From the NCBI GenBank assembly GCA_026225055.1, contig JAMFSA010000159.1, positions 62,001 to 126,000 of the forward strand: a DNA stretch of 64,000 bases, given 5' to 3'. Positions within the stretch are counted from its first letter, which is position 1. Every line of letters begins with the position of its first letter. The translations under genes were made by a program, and so were the position numbers. A model generated the notes under the pieces. The model was not told where the DNA came from. It saw nothing but the letters and a program-made list of their open reading frames with translations, and searched no databases. Shown one piece after another: positions 8,809 to 17,814 of this stretch. This DNA is from Mucilaginibacter xinganensis. GTDB lineage: Bacteria > Bacteroidota > Bacteroidia > Sphingobacteriales > Sphingobacteriaceae.

Positions 8809-9228
8809 ATGAGAAAAGAATCGTTCACTTACCTACTTGCCCGCTTACCTATCGGGATGAGCTTTTTTGGCCAGGGGCTGGAGCGTTTGCCCAAGCTTGA
8901 TGCGTTCAGCCATGGCATGGCGGCTTCGTTCAGTAAATCCATATTGCCTGAAGCGCTGGTGTTGCCTTTTGGCTATGTTTTACCAGTACTTGAACTGCTT
9001 ACAGGCATATTGTTGTTGCTCGGCCTGTTTACCCGCTATGCAGCGGTTTTAGGCGTAGCGTTAATGCTCGCGCTTATATTTGGTTCGAGTATGATAGAGC
9101 AATGGAATAATGTTTTTACACAGATCATTTACGGGGCCTATTTAGCCCTGCTGTTCTATTTTGCTGAGTATAATACTATTTCAATTGATGGGGTATGGCG
9201 TAATAATTTCAGCGCAATAAATAATTAA
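8809..9228 (+). CDS. DoxX-family membrane protein
   Basis: A 139-residue protein with four hydrophobic helices. It shows the DoxX pattern: ARLPIGMSFFGQGLERLPKL at the N-terminus, then PFGYVLPVLELLTGILLLLG and YAAVLGVALMLALIFGSS. DoxX proteins sit in the inner membrane and are linked to quinone or thiol redox chemistry in some bacteria, though most are uncharacterised. The ABC transporter operon follows 62 nt downstream with its own -7-like element, so co-transcription is uncertain. Confidence 0.85.
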   Translation: MRKESFTYLLARLPIGMSFFGQGLERLPKLDAFSHGMAASFSKSILPEALVLPFGYVLPVLELLTGILLLLGLFTRYAAVLGVALMLALIFGSSMIEQWNNVFTQIIYGAYLALLFYFAEYNTISIDGVWRNNFSAINN

Positions 9229-9241
9229 GTTGCCCAGGATG

Positions 9242-9249
9242 TAACTTTG
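9242..9249 (+). promoter_or_regulatory. Possible -7 promoter element for the ABC transporter
   Basis: TAACTTTG matches TANNTTTG and lies 41 nt before the ATPase start codon. No convincing -33 TTG is at the expected 19-21 nt spacing, so support is partial. Confidence 0.35.
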
Positions 9250-9290
9250 ATTGATGTTATTATGTCATACGCGGCATATAACACAACCTT

Positions 9291-10160
9291 ATGCCTCTCG
9301 AAATAAAGCATGTCACAAAAAAATTCAATAAAGATAAAACAGGATTAGCTGATTATTCCATCACCATTGATAAGGGTGTTTTAGGCTTACTTGGTCCCAA
9401 TGGCGCCGGTAAGTCAACCTTGATGAAAATTATCGCCACTATCAGTAAGCCTACTGAGGGCACTGTTTTTTTAGATGGGGTTGATATTGTACAGCACCCG
9501 GATAATATCCGCAAAATATTGGGTTATCTGCCCCAGGATTTTGGTGTGTACCCTAACCTTAACGCTTACGAATTTCTGGAATATATTGCCGCCATGAAAG
9601 GCGTTGGTGGCAGCGGTTTACGCAAACGTATTGATATGCTGCTGGACGGTGTTAATTTAACCGCAGATGCTAAAAGACCGATAGGTAGCTATTCGGGCGG
9701 GATGAAACAGCGTATAGGCATTGCCCAGGCACTGCTTAACGATCCTAAAGTGTTGATATTTGATGAACCTACCGTAGGCCTCGACCCGGAGGAACGGGTA
9801 AGGTTCAGGCAATTGATCTCCGACCTGGCGGATGATTGCATTATTATACTGTCGTCGCACATTGTATCAGATATTGAAACTATTGCCGATGAAGTAGCCA
9901 TTATGAAAAATGGAAGGTTATTGGATAAAGCCATTCAGCCCGATATTATCAGTAAAGTAGAAGGCAGGGTGTTTGAAACATTGTTGGATAGCGGCGAATT
10001 AACCACCTTTAAATCAAAATACCTGGTAATTAATACCAGCCGGCAAAAGGAAAAAACCAAAGTGCGGTATATTACCAAAAATAATGAAATGGCACTTGAC
10101 TCAACAGCTGTAAATGCCACATTGGAGGATGCTTATTTGTTTTTAACACATAACGCCTGA
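9291..10160 (+). CDS. ABC transporter ATP-binding protein
   Basis: A 289-residue ATPase with Walker A GPNGAGKST (35-43), signature YSGGMKQR (from residue 134), Walker B ending in FDEP with the catalytic Glu near 159, and the switch His in LSSHIVSD. The remaining 70 residues are a small C-terminal domain, as in exporters of the ABC-2 class. The permease gene begins 4 nt after its stop, so the two are a translationally linked pair. The cargo is unknown. Confidence 0.93.
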   Translation: MPLEIKHVTKKFNKDKTGLADYSITIDKGVLGLLGPNGAGKSTLMKIIATISKPTEGTVFLDGVDIVQHPDNIRKILGYLPQDFGVYPNLNAYEFLEYIAAMKGVGGSGLRKRIDMLLDGVNLTADAKRPIGSYSGGMKQRIGIAQALLNDPKVLIFDEPTVGLDPEERVRFRQLISDLADDCIIILSSHIVSDIETIADEVAIMKNGRLLDKAIQPDIISKVEGRVFETLLDSGELTTFKSKYLVINTSRQKEKTKVRYITKNNEMALDSTAVNATLEDAYLFLTHNA

Positions 10161-10164
10161 TGCC

Positions 10165-11745
10165 ATGCGATACATTTACAGCATTGTTAAAGCCGATTAC
10201 CTGCAGCGTACACGCAGCTATGCATTCCTTATTACGCTCGCCATTACCGTATATGCGGCTTACTCATTTGTGCCACCGCCAACCGCCTCTTATACTACAT
10301 TAAATATTGTAGGTTATAAAGGGGTATATAATTCAGCATGGGTGGGGCATGTATCAGCCATGATGACTACCATCATGTTATCGCTCTACGGCTTTTTCCT
10401 GATAAACGGCGGCATTAAAAAAGATATTGACACCGAAGTGGGTTTGATTGTAGCCACAACGCAAATCAGTAATTTTGGTTACCTGCTGAACAAGTTCTTC
10501 AGTAACTTTTTGGTATTGCTCACCATTATGGGTTGCACGTTTGCGGTTAGTATTGTAATGTTTTTTGTGCGCACAACCGGGTACCCTTTTATAATAAGTG
10601 ATTTTGTTGTTCCCTACCTGTTATTTGCCATACCCGCGCTGTTGGTAGTATCCTCATTATCTGTAGTGGCCGAGGTGTTTTTAGGCAAGCGGAGCATTCT
10701 GCAATACATTGTTTTCTTTATGTTTTTTGGTGCGATGCTGGCAAATGTAACCAACCTGAAGAATGATAATACAGCCATAATTGCCGATGCTTTTGGCGTA
10801 CGCACCATGACCAGCAGTATCCGTAATAAAGTAAATACCCAGTACCATGAAAATGTTGCTGCCATTAATTTAGGATTTACATTTAACAGCCACAAAAAAG
10901 CCTTCAGAACTTTTGTTTGGAATGGCGTTAACTGGACAGGCTTCTTTCTGTTCAGCCGGTTCCTGTGGATCTGCATAGCGTTTGCCCTGGTGTATTTTTC
11001 ATCCTTCTTTTTTCACCGGTTTGATGTTAAACAGCGTTTCGGTAAAAAGAAGAAAGCGTTGATAAAGGATCATATGCAGGATGTTAAGATCACTGCACCA
11101 GTTGGCGTAAGCATGGCTGCACTGCCGCCTGTTGTTGCCGATTATGGTATTTATCCATTTATAAAAACAGAACTGTTATTACTCATTAGGCAAGGTTCAA
11201 AATGGTTTTGGCTGATTACCGCCGGTGTATGGGTAGCCATGTTATTTGCACCATTTAACATATCCTATGGATACTTATTACCTGTAATTTGGTTTTTGCA
11301 GGTAACACGCTGGTCGGAGCTGGTCACTAAAGAGAAATTTAATCGATTACATTATTTTACGTATTCATCATACAAACCATTGCAACGTATGTTGCCTGCA
11401 CAGATGTTTGCAGGTGTATTGTTGGCATTAGCATTGGCATTGCCAATAATTGTACGCAGCATAGCTACGCTGCAATTCTACTCGATAATAAATATCATTA
11501 ATGGGGCGATATTTGTAATAGCATTAGCAGCATGCATTGGCATAGTAAGTGGCGGCAAAAAGCTATTCGAGATCATTTATTTTTTGCTTAGCTACTGCGT
11601 TGTAGAAGCATTGCCCCCGGCAGATTACCTGGGCGCTATGCCTAAGGAGAACCCCCTGGTTTATGTATTCACGATGTTATTGCTGAATACGTTTTTAATC
11701 CTGACAAGTTTCACGGTACGGAGTTACCAGGCAAGGCATTTGTAA
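10165..11745 (+). CDS. ABC-2 type transporter permease
   Basis: A 526-residue integral membrane protein with about twelve hydrophobic segments in two blocks (1-300 and 340-526) joined by a basic, soluble stretch near residue 290 (RFGKKKKALIKD). The doubled architecture suggests that the protein supplies both halves of the membrane channel, matching a single ATPase gene upstream. ABC-2 permeases usually export drugs, lipids or polymers. No substrate genes adjoin. A perfect 17-bp stem begins at the stop codon. Confidence 0.82.
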   Translation: MRYIYSIVKADYLQRTRSYAFLITLAITVYAAYSFVPPPTASYTTLNIVGYKGVYNSAWVGHVSAMMTTIMLSLYGFFLINGGIKKDIDTEVGLIVATTQISNFGYLLNKFFSNFLVLLTIMGCTFAVSIVMFFVRTTGYPFIISDFVVPYLLFAIPALLVVSSLSVVAEVFLGKRSILQYIVFFMFFGAMLANVTNLKNDNTAIIADAFGVRTMTSSIRNKVNTQYHENVAAINLGFTFNSHKKAFRTFVWNGVNWTGFFLFSRFLWICIAFALVYFSSFFFHRFDVKQRFGKKKKALIKDHMQDVKITAPVGVSMAALPPVVADYGIYPFIKTELLLLIRQGSKWFWLITAGVWVAMLFAPFNISYGYLLPVIWFLQVTRWSELVTKEKFNRLHYFTYSSYKPLQRMLPAQMFAGVLLALALALPIIVRSIATLQFYSIINIINGAIFVIALAACIGIVSGGKKLFEIIYFLLSYCVVEALPPADYLGAMPKENPLVYVFTMLLLNTFLILTSFTVRSYQARHL

Positions 11746-11784
11746 TTTACTGAATAAGATTTATGCTATCTTATTCAGTAAATT
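11744..11784. terminator. Bidirectional stem-loop between convergent genes
   Basis: AATTTACTGAATAAGAT (11744-11760), loop TTATGCT, ATCTTATTCAGTAAATT (11768-11784) form a perfect 17-bp stem. It overlaps the permease stop codon and precedes the end of the GH2 gene on the other strand. It is AT-rich and lacks a long T tract, but position and symmetry suit termination in both directions. Confidence 0.6.
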
Positions 11785-11800
11785 ATATAGCAATTATTAA

Positions 11801-14455
11801 TTATTGTATGTGCACAGTTTGTTCTTTCAAATTCCAGCCGCTGATGCTTACCAATGGCGTGGTAGGATATTGCGCGGTATCATAGTCAATAGTAACAGTT
11901 CTGCTGGTGCCCGGTAAAACTGATACATAGTTATCGCTGTAAAAGACAGGCAGCAAACGTTGATTTGTTTGCCCATCTATTAAGGATAATCTATTGAAAA
12001 ATGCCAACGGCGCGTTTTTGGGATTGGTTAGCGTAACCTCTATTTTGCCTTTTGCAATTTGCTTTGCCGTAGTACTCACTTGCGATGCCGGCATTGATTG
12101 CAAACCGGTATAATCGCCTTTCTCGTTCGGCACCCAGTAAATATTCTGACTGATGATCTTTTGGTTATAATCTAATAACTCAAGATCGACAAAGGCACCT
12201 TTGTTTTTGGCCAGTTTATCAAGATCCTGTTTTATGCTGAAATACCTTTTGGTGGTAGTAGGGGTTATATCCGAAAATACCTGGGTGAGCAGGCTGTCTT
12301 TGCCGCTCATATCATAGGTTTTAACCACTATCATCATGTTGGTATGGGTTTTAAAGGTATTGTTGGCTACCATAACGGTACCATCGCCCGGGTTGTACAT
12401 AATATGCAGTGGTTCGCTGCCGCTGTGCAGGCCATAAAGACAGGCATTCGGGTCGAGGTAATAATCATACATCTGCCCGCGTAAGGCTGTCCATGGGTTT
12501 TGTGTTTTCCAGATGATAACACCGGTATACCAATCCCACATATGCGCACTAAAGCCTTCCATTAAACCACGGTACTGATCATAATTTACCAGCTGCGCTT
12601 TCGCTGCAAAATCCTCCAGATCCTTCGCTTTGCCATACTTGTTGATCGAAGTATCGTAGCCAATATATTTATGGTATTCCCACACAGAGTCAGTTTTATT
12701 CCTGCCAGTTGATGCATTGTATTCAGGTGCTATCCTGTTTTGTACAGGCATAAAGCGTTTAAATGCCTCATAATCATTTATGCCGATTGAGCCAACTTCG
12801 GAGTTGAACGGGAATGTTCTATGATCCCAAAAGGTAGAGAGCGGTTGTATGCCGTAAGGCCCGTCGCCATTACCGCCCAAAATATTGCGCGACATTTTTT
12901 CGGAATTTGAATACTCTACAAACCAGCGGGTGTTATCCAATTTAGGCATAATGGTATCACGCAGGGCTACCAAAATATCTTCGGGAGGGGTGATCTCATT
13001 GCCACCGCACCAAATGGCAAGCGATGCATAATTGCGAACCATTTTTACCTGGTCCTCAATTGATTTAACGTACAACGCGTGGTCATCCGGATATTTACGA
13101 CGGGTCCATTGGTCGTCAAGCTTCATCGGGTCAACCCAGCGGCCGTTACAATCGCCAGATCCCCACATATCCTGGAAAACCAGCATCCCGTATTTATCGC
13201 AGGCCGCATAAAACTCGGGGCGTTCTATCAAAGCGCCACCCCAAACCCTGATCAGGTTCAAGTTCATATCCCGGTGGAAACGAACTTCAGCGTCATAGCG
13301 TTTATCGGTAAAGCGCAGCATCTCGTCGGATATGATCCAGTCGCCGCCCTTAATAAATATCTTTTGCCCGTTAACATTGATCTGCCTGCTCTCGGTGCGC
13401 TCGTTCCACTCACTGGTTAGCTGGCGCACGCCGACTTCAATATTGTTTTGGTCGGATACCTTGCCCGCTGCAACAAACTGCAAATTTAAGTTGTATAAAT
13501 TCTGCGGTCCGTAACCATTTGGCCACCAAAGTTTCGGGTTCTTCAGGCTGTAATCATCCAGTTGTACTGTTTGCCTCGAATTAGCTTTCAGGGTGATTGT
13601 TTTGCTTACCGCTTTACCATCCATGTTATATTGCAATGTGCCCGTAACTGGGGTGCTGGCTGCATTTTCAAGTTCGGCCGATAGCTGTATAATGGCTGGC
13701 TGCTGCAAACCTTCTGGCTGCCTAACACCTGGCACCAGAGTGATCACATGCGGATCATTGATCTTCACCGCGCCGGTTTTTTCAATTGTTACCTTATCCC
13801 AAATACCTGTGTTACGGTCTTTTATAGGCTGTATCCAATCCCATCCGGCTGTATATTGTATGCTCACATTGCGGGCAATGGTTCCATCGCCTCCCTGGCC
13901 GCCATTGGGATTGCCCACCACATTTGCCGGGTAAACTATAACGGCTACACGGTTATTGCCATCTTTTGCCAGCCATTTGCTCACGTTATAACTCTGGCGT
14001 AAAAACATACCCGAATGCAGTTTAGCATTCAGTTTATGTCCATTCAAAAACACATCGCAACTGTAGTTTACGCCCCGGAAATTGAGATAGACTTGGTTAT
14101 TACCTTGCGGTTGCGCTTCTTTAAAATCTTTCACAAACCAATAAGTATAATAATCGCGCCCGGTTTTATAAATATCGGGGATGCGTTCATTGTTCATCCC
14201 ATAAAAAGGATCGGGAACTTGCTTGTTATTGAGTTGGGTGGTAAGTACTGTTCCGGGTACGGTAGCATTTTCCCACGTATTTATAGCGAAGTTATTTTTT
14301 GAGATCGATGCGCCATCGGTATGAATGTCAGTCACTTTTTCGCATTTCCAGCCGGTGTTTAATTCGTACTGTGACTGGGCAATTGCACTGGTTTGAGAAA
14401 GGAATGTAAAGAGTAAAACTGCTGCGGAAGAAGCAAGGAAATTTTTAATAGACAT
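11801..14455 (-). CDS. Exported glycoside hydrolase family 2 (mannosidase / exo-glucosaminidase type)
   Basis: An 884-residue enzyme with a signal peptide ending TSAIAQ. The GH2 sugar-binding domain follows (about 30-220, with GWDWIQPIKDRNTGIWD), then the immunoglobulin-like domain (about 230-340) and the TIM barrel (about 350-640). The acid/base is Glu487 in WCGGNEI and the likely nucleophile is Glu553 in NSEVGS. Two further beta domains end the chain. The GWDW...RNTGIW segment is typical of beta-mannosidase and exo-beta-D-glucosaminidase branches rather than beta-galactosidases. Substrate is therefore probably a beta-mannoside or chitosan oligomer, unproven. The gene is alone, with no SusC/SusD pair nearby. 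Confidence 0.85.
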   Translation of the reverse strand: MSIKNFLASSAAVLLFTFLSQTSAIAQSQYELNTGWKCEKVTDIHTDGASISKNNFAINTWENATVPGTVLTTQLNNKQVPDPFYGMNNERIPDIYKTGRDYYTYWFVKDFKEAQPQGNNQVYLNFRGVNYSCDVFLNGHKLNAKLHSGMFLRQSYNVSKWLAKDGNNRVAVIVYPANVVGNPNGGQGGDGTIARNVSIQYTAGWDWIQPIKDRNTGIWDKVTIEKTGAVKINDPHVITLVPGVRQPEGLQQPAIIQLSAELENAASTPVTGTLQYNMDGKAVSKTITLKANSRQTVQLDDYSLKNPKLWWPNGYGPQNLYNLNLQFVAAGKVSDQNNIEVGVRQLTSEWNERTESRQINVNGQKIFIKGGDWIISDEMLRFTDKRYDAEVRFHRDMNLNLIRVWGGALIERPEFYAACDKYGMLVFQDMWGSGDCNGRWVDPMKLDDQWTRRKYPDDHALYVKSIEDQVKMVRNYASLAIWCGGNEITPPEDILVALRDTIMPKLDNTRWFVEYSNSEKMSRNILGGNGDGPYGIQPLSTFWDHRTFPFNSEVGSIGINDYEAFKRFMPVQNRIAPEYNASTGRNKTDSVWEYHKYIGYDTSINKYGKAKDLEDFAAKAQLVNYDQYRGLMEGFSAHMWDWYTGVIIWKTQNPWTALRGQMYDYYLDPNACLYGLHSGSEPLHIMYNPGDGTVMVANNTFKTHTNMMIVVKTYDMSGKDSLLTQVFSDITPTTTKRYFSIKQDLDKLAKNKGAFVDLELLDYNQKIISQNIYWVPNEKGDYTGLQSMPASQVSTTAKQIAKGKIEVTLTNPKNAPLAFFNRLSLIDGQTNQRLLPVFYSDNYVSVLPGTSRTVTIDYDTAQYPTTPLVSISGWNLKEQTVHIQ

Positions 14456-14671
14456 GATGTTATCAGTAATGAGTGTGGGAATATAGATATTCTAAATAAT
14501 AAAACAAAAATTAGCCTGCTAAAACCTTTTCCTGTATGATAAAATCTTGCAGGAATTATCACTAAAATGTCAGTCTGAAGCCCTTAAAACATTGTTTTGT
14601 CATGATTGAATGTTTGAACATTTATACCCAAAAAATCAACATATTTTTGTGGAACAAAAGCATTAAAATAG

Positions 14672-14890
14672 ATGATCAAAATTTACAAAACCAATATTGA
14701 GAATGCGAGAAAAAAAAATCGCGTTGCCGATATTTTAAATAACATCACCGGCCCAAAATTCTGGAACATTGATCTGGAAGACAGCGACAAGATCCTGAGG
14801 GTTGATGCTACCAAACAAAAAGTAAAACAGGTAGAAAGCTTACTCAAAATGGCCGGCTTTTACTACGAGGAATTACCTTATCAACTATAA
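14672..14890 (+). CDS. Small ferredoxin-fold-like protein, HMA-like without CxxC
   Basis: A 72-residue cytoplasmic protein with a predicted beta-alpha-beta-beta-alpha-beta order: IKIYKTNI, helix ENARKKNRVADILNNI, FWNIDLEDSDKILRVDA, helix KQKVKQVESLLKMAGF. This resembles the heavy-metal-associated fold but lacks its CxxC, so metal binding is unlikely by that route. It is conserved-looking rather than random: it is short, starts with ATG, and is followed 30 nt later by another small gene. Function unknown. Confidence 0.6.
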   Translation: MIKIYKTNIENARKKNRVADILNNITGPKFWNIDLEDSDKILRVDATKQKVKQVESLLKMAGFYYEELPYQL

Positions 14891-14920
14891 TTTGAAGAAA
14901 CACTACTAACAATTAATATC

Positions 14921-15211
14921 ATGAGCATTCACAACCTTATCCCCGAAAAAATAATTGTAAAAGCAGTATTTGCTTTGGGCTGGTTGTCGCAAACTATATT
15001 TGCGGCTGCATTGCCCGATATTTATCAATCAATGCCCAAGCAAATGGTAATCGTTTTCCTGGGCTTAACCCCTGAAAGTTTAAGCCGTTTAAAATACTTT
15101 ACCCCGGCATTGCTGGCTATTGTAGTTTGTTATCTTCAGCAAAAAATCAGCTGGGTTAATGTAAATAGCCTGTACAAACAACAGGAATTTAAATGCTGTA
15201 CAGGCAGCTGA
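14921..15211 (+). CDS. Small membrane protein of unknown function
   Basis: A 96-residue protein with two or three hydrophobic stretches (about 12-33, 42-50, 64-76) and a polar tail ending in a Cys-Cys pair (KCCTGS). It lies 30 nt after the HMA-like gene and is probably co-transcribed with it. The two hydrophobic segments and the terminal dicysteine are the only visible features, and I do not recognise the family. Confidence 0.55.
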   Translation: MSIHNLIPEKIIVKAVFALGWLSQTIFAAALPDIYQSMPKQMVIVFLGLTPESLSRLKYFTPALLAIVVCYLQQKISWVNVNSLYKQQEFKCCTGS

Positions 15212-15284
15212 TCCGTTATTTAACCCTAAGTAATTTTTTTGTTATACTGATAGCCATGCCATATGTCATCAGTATCTTTATAGC

Positions 15285-15650
15285 ATGAAAAGATTGCTTA
15301 TTCTGACCTCATTTATAGCACTATTTGCATTTAAGGTATCGGCACAAACCACCATACCTGCAAAAGACGCGGCAAAGCACATTGGCGAAACCGTTACCAT
15401 CTGCGATAAGGTTTATGGTACAAAATTGCTGGATGGCCCAAACATTACGTTTTTAGATCTTGGTGGTGCGCACCCAAACCAGGAACTTACCCTTGTAATA
15501 AAAGGGGAGGACAGGAGCAAGTTTACAGGTAAACCAGAGGTTGATTATAAGGACAAAAATATTTGCGTTACCGGTGTATTGGTTGATTTTAAAGGCAAAC
15601 CCGAAATTGTTGTAAGCGACCCATCGCAAATAAAACTGGCTGACAAATAA
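15285..15650 (+). CDS. Secreted OB-fold-like protein
   Basis: A 121-residue protein with a signal peptide ending KVSAQ. The mature region contains a compact beta-rich unit (GETVTICDKVYGTKLLDG, FLDLGGAHPNQELTLVI, KNICVTGVLVDFKGKPEIVV) laid out like the small periplasmic OB-fold proteins common in Bacteroidota. Such proteins are often annotated as nucleic-acid binding by fold alone, but secretion makes that doubtful. It has its own strong terminator. Confidence 0.65.
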   Translation: MKRLLILTSFIALFAFKVSAQTTIPAKDAAKHIGETVTICDKVYGTKLLDGPNITFLDLGGAHPNQELTLVIKGEDRSKFTGKPEVDYKDKNICVTGVLVDFKGKPEIVVSDPSQIKLADK

Positions 15651-15685
15651 AACGGCCCGTAAAAATAAAACCCTATTAAAAACAT

Positions 15686-15720
15686 AAAGCTCCCGCGATA
15701 TTTATCCGGGAGCTTTTTTT
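15686..15720 (+). terminator. Rho-independent terminator
   Basis: AAAGCTCCCG (15686-15695) and CGGGAGCTTT (15707-15716) form a perfect 10-bp stem with an 11-nt loop and a run of seven T. It ends the OB-fold gene and may also serve the convergent oxalate decarboxylase. Confidence 0.9.
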
Positions 15721-15735
15721 ATGCAGATCAGTTGT

Positions 15736-16914
15736 CTATTTAAAGATGCCTGTTTGATGGTTAGCCAGTTCGGCCGCTTCGCTCAATGTGATGCCAAAAT
15801 GATCGGCAACCAGCTGTGGCGGGTTGGAGTTCAGCCAGTCGTTTAATGACAGCTCCTGGTAAATTGGGCTGTTAAAAAGTACAATTAATTTTAATGTTTC
15901 TGTCCCGGTGTTTTCAATGTAGTGGCCATAGCCCTGTTTAATAAAGGCTACCATTCCTTTGCTGTAAGGCATGGTTTTTACGCGGCCGTGCGAGCCGAAT
16001 ATGCTCAGGTTACCGCTGCCGCTCATCACATATTGCCATTCATCAGCATTGGGGTGCCAGTGCAGTTCGCGGATGGCTCCCGGCTCAATGTTCATACGCA
16101 TAGAGGTGATGGTAGTTTGGATAGGAAATTCAAGCGAGGAAACCAGTTTTACCGATCCGCCTTTAAATTGCTGGTACACGCCATCAGATTCCATGCGGTA
16201 TTTATGTGATGAATTGCTGTATGGGATACCCGCGTTTATATTCTGCGGCCTTGGTTCAACTGCAATTTTTCCTGTACCTATATAAAGCTCTTTTTTAGGC
16301 AGCGCGGTGAAGATGCGCTCAGGCAAGCCTGTATTGCGGGCTAATATTGCCGGTGAGGTATGGCTGATCCAGTCGGTTATACTGAAGGTGCCGAATTCAG
16401 AGAAATGGCCGTTATCAAACCCTAATAAAAAATGACAGGGTTTATCGCCCAGGCATTGCAGCATATGGCCATGCCCTTTAGGGAAATACCAAATATCGCC
16501 TTTTTCAAAATCATCTGTTGAGGTTGTGCCATCAGGCGTAATAACGGTTGTGCGCACCCGGCCTTCTAAAATGTAGGCCCATTCCGCAGCTATGGAATGC
16601 CAGTGTAACTCACGGAAACTACCCGGATTTAAGTGCATGGAAACACCCGCTATGCTTTGCGAAATGGGGAACTCTTCTACAGTAGCTTCTTTAGCCGTGC
16701 CACCGGGGCTTTCGTAACCTGTACTGCCATTTTCTATGTCGTAAACAAAGTCTTCCAGCTCCGCCTGTACTTTGTTAGATGCTGATTTGGTTGTTTGTTT
16801 TGTGCCTGCTTTTGCTTTTTCAGGAATTAATGATCCGATGGTTGAAGCGGCTGCAACCAGGCCCAGTGATGATACTGAAGCTGTAGATAAAAACTTGCGT
16901 CTTGTAGTTTCCAT
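15736..16914 (-). CDS. Exported bicupin oxalate decarboxylase
   Basis: From the ATG at 16914 the protein has 392 residues and starts with a twin-arginine signal (METTRRKFLSTASV); an upstream in-frame start would add 13 residues before it. Two cupin domains each carry the Mn-binding set: His104, His106 and Glu111 with a later GHGH, and His285, His287 and Glu292 with a later GYGHY. This matches oxalate decarboxylase (oxalate to formate plus CO2). Tat export suggests that the folded metalloprotein acts in the periplasm. The divergent GntR regulator and the palindromes between them indicate substrate-controlled expression. A non-decarboxylating bicupin remains possible, since the active-site lid cannot be judged. 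Confidence 0.82.
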   Translation of the reverse strand: METTRRKFLSTASVSSLGLVAAASTIGSLIPEKAKAGTKQTTKSASNKVQAELEDFVYDIENGSTGYESPGGTAKEATVEEFPISQSIAGVSMHLNPGSFRELHWHSIAAEWAYILEGRVRTTVITPDGTTSTDDFEKGDIWYFPKGHGHMLQCLGDKPCHFLLGFDNGHFSEFGTFSITDWISHTSPAILARNTGLPERIFTALPKKELYIGTGKIAVEPRPQNINAGIPYSNSSHKYRMESDGVYQQFKGGSVKLVSSLEFPIQTTITSMRMNIEPGAIRELHWHPNADEWQYVMSGSGNLSIFGSHGRVKTMPYSKGMVAFIKQGYGHYIENTGTETLKLIVLFNSPIYQELSLNDWLNSNPPQLVADHFGITLSEAAELANHQTGIFK

Positions 16915-16937
16915 GATCTGTTTGATTAAATATGGAA

Positions 16938-16972
16938 CAAACTTAAATAACATATTTTAAAAATCCTACAAA
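16938..16972 (-). promoter_or_regulatory. Promoter of the oxalate decarboxylase gene
   Basis: On the minus strand TAAGTTTG (16945-16938) matches TANNTTTG and predicts a transcript start about 17 nt before the ATG at 16914. A TTTG (16972-16969) lies 23 nt upstream, slightly longer than ideal, and falls inside the operator palindrome. Confidence 0.45.
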
Positions 16973-17010
16973 AACATCATATGTTTTATTTAAACATATG
17001 ATGTTTTTGT
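16968..17010. promoter_or_regulatory. Double operator for the GntR regulator
   Basis: ACAAAAACATCATATGTTT (16968-16986), spacer TATTT, AAACATATGATGTTTTTGT (16992-17010) is a perfect 19-bp inverted repeat. Each half is itself a palindrome of the form AAACAT-N3-ATGTTT, so it offers two dimer sites. It overlaps the -33 region of the oxalate decarboxylase promoter. The same motif recurs at 17133-17149 before the regulator gene. Confidence 0.75.
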
Positions 17011-17132
17011 AATTCAATTAGGCTGGTGTTTATCTATTTTTCACTGTAATTGAGTGCTTTATAATGGCTTGTGATACTTGTAAGGCCAATAATGTAGTTC
17101 TTGATTATTTGAATAAATGGAAAAATAAATTA

Positions 17133-17149
17133 AAAACATCGTATGTTTG
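17133..17149 (+). promoter_or_regulatory. Third operator copy overlapping the gntR -7 element
   Basis: AAAACATCGTATGTTTG repeats the AAAACAT-N3-ATGTTT motif, with CGT as the centre. Its right half, TATGTTTG (17142-17149), also matches the -7 consensus. It ends 24 nt before the chosen ATG of the GntR gene, so the regulator probably represses its own transcription. Confidence 0.65.
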
Positions 17150-17172
17150 TAATTGAACATCAGTTTAGCAAT

Positions 17173-17814
17173 ATGAAACTTTACGATAGGATAGTAAACC
17201 AGATAAAGGAAGATATTACCAGTGGTAAATACAAAGCAGGTGAAAAAATACCCGCCGAGCCTGAGCTGATGCAGTTATACGGCGTAGGCAGATCAACCAT
17301 TCGCGAAGCCATAAAAACGCTGGCTATATCCGGAATATTAAAAGTGCAGCAGGGGTCGGGAACGTTTGTAAATAACAGTTTTCAGGGTGTGAGCATGGAG
17401 CAGCGGCTTCGCCGGGCCGATTTTGATGAGATAAACTCCGCAAGGGCGTTGTTTGAAAAAGAGATAGTAAAGCTGGCTACCATAAACCATACAGATGCGC
17501 AATTAGCAGAGATAGAGCAGGCGCTGGAAAACCGTAAACTGGCTATCCAGGCAGAAAAACCGCAGGACTGTGCTGATGCGGATATTGCCTTTCACATGGC
17601 CATAGCCAATGCTTCGGGCAATACCGTATTGTCTGATCTTTATTACAGCTTTACCTTAATTATGCGTAACTTTTTCTCGGCAAGAGATCAACAGGGGATC
17701 AGTCATTTTGCTATGAATCACCATTTGCACGAGCAATTGTTTAAAGCCATTAAAAGCAAAAAGACCAATCAATCGCAACAGGTGCTGCAAAAGATCCTGG
17801 ATAATAACTATTGA
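17173..17814 (+). CDS. GntR-family regulator, FadR subfamily
   Basis: A 213-residue protein from the ATG at 17173; the in-frame ATG at 17143 lies within the -7/operator element and is rejected. The winged helix (residues 1-70) shows IPAEPELMQLYGVGRSTIRE and VQQGSGTFV. The C-terminal FCD-type helical sensor (about 85-213) contains His residues spaced to bind a metal and small carboxylate (IAFHMAIANAS, HHLHEQLF). FadR-type regulators often sense organic acids, so oxalate or a related acid is a reasonable ligand given the divergent oxalate decarboxylase. Its stop codon abuts that of the convergent VOC gene. Confidence 0.88.
   Translation: MKLYDRIVNQIKEDITSGKYKAGEKIPAEPELMQLYGVGRSTIREAIKTLAISGILKVQQGSGTFVNNSFQGVSMEQRLRRADFDEINSARALFEKEIVKLATINHTDAQLAEIEQALENRKLAIQAEKPQDCADADIAFHMAIANASGNTVLSDLYYSFTLIMRNFFSARDQQGISHFAMNHHLHEQLFKAIKSKKTNQSQQVLQKILDNNY

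Noticed and set aside
17143..17172. Upstream ATG for the GntR regulator
   Set aside because: It lies in the -7/operator motif and adds ten residues not seen in the family; ATG 17173 is preferred.
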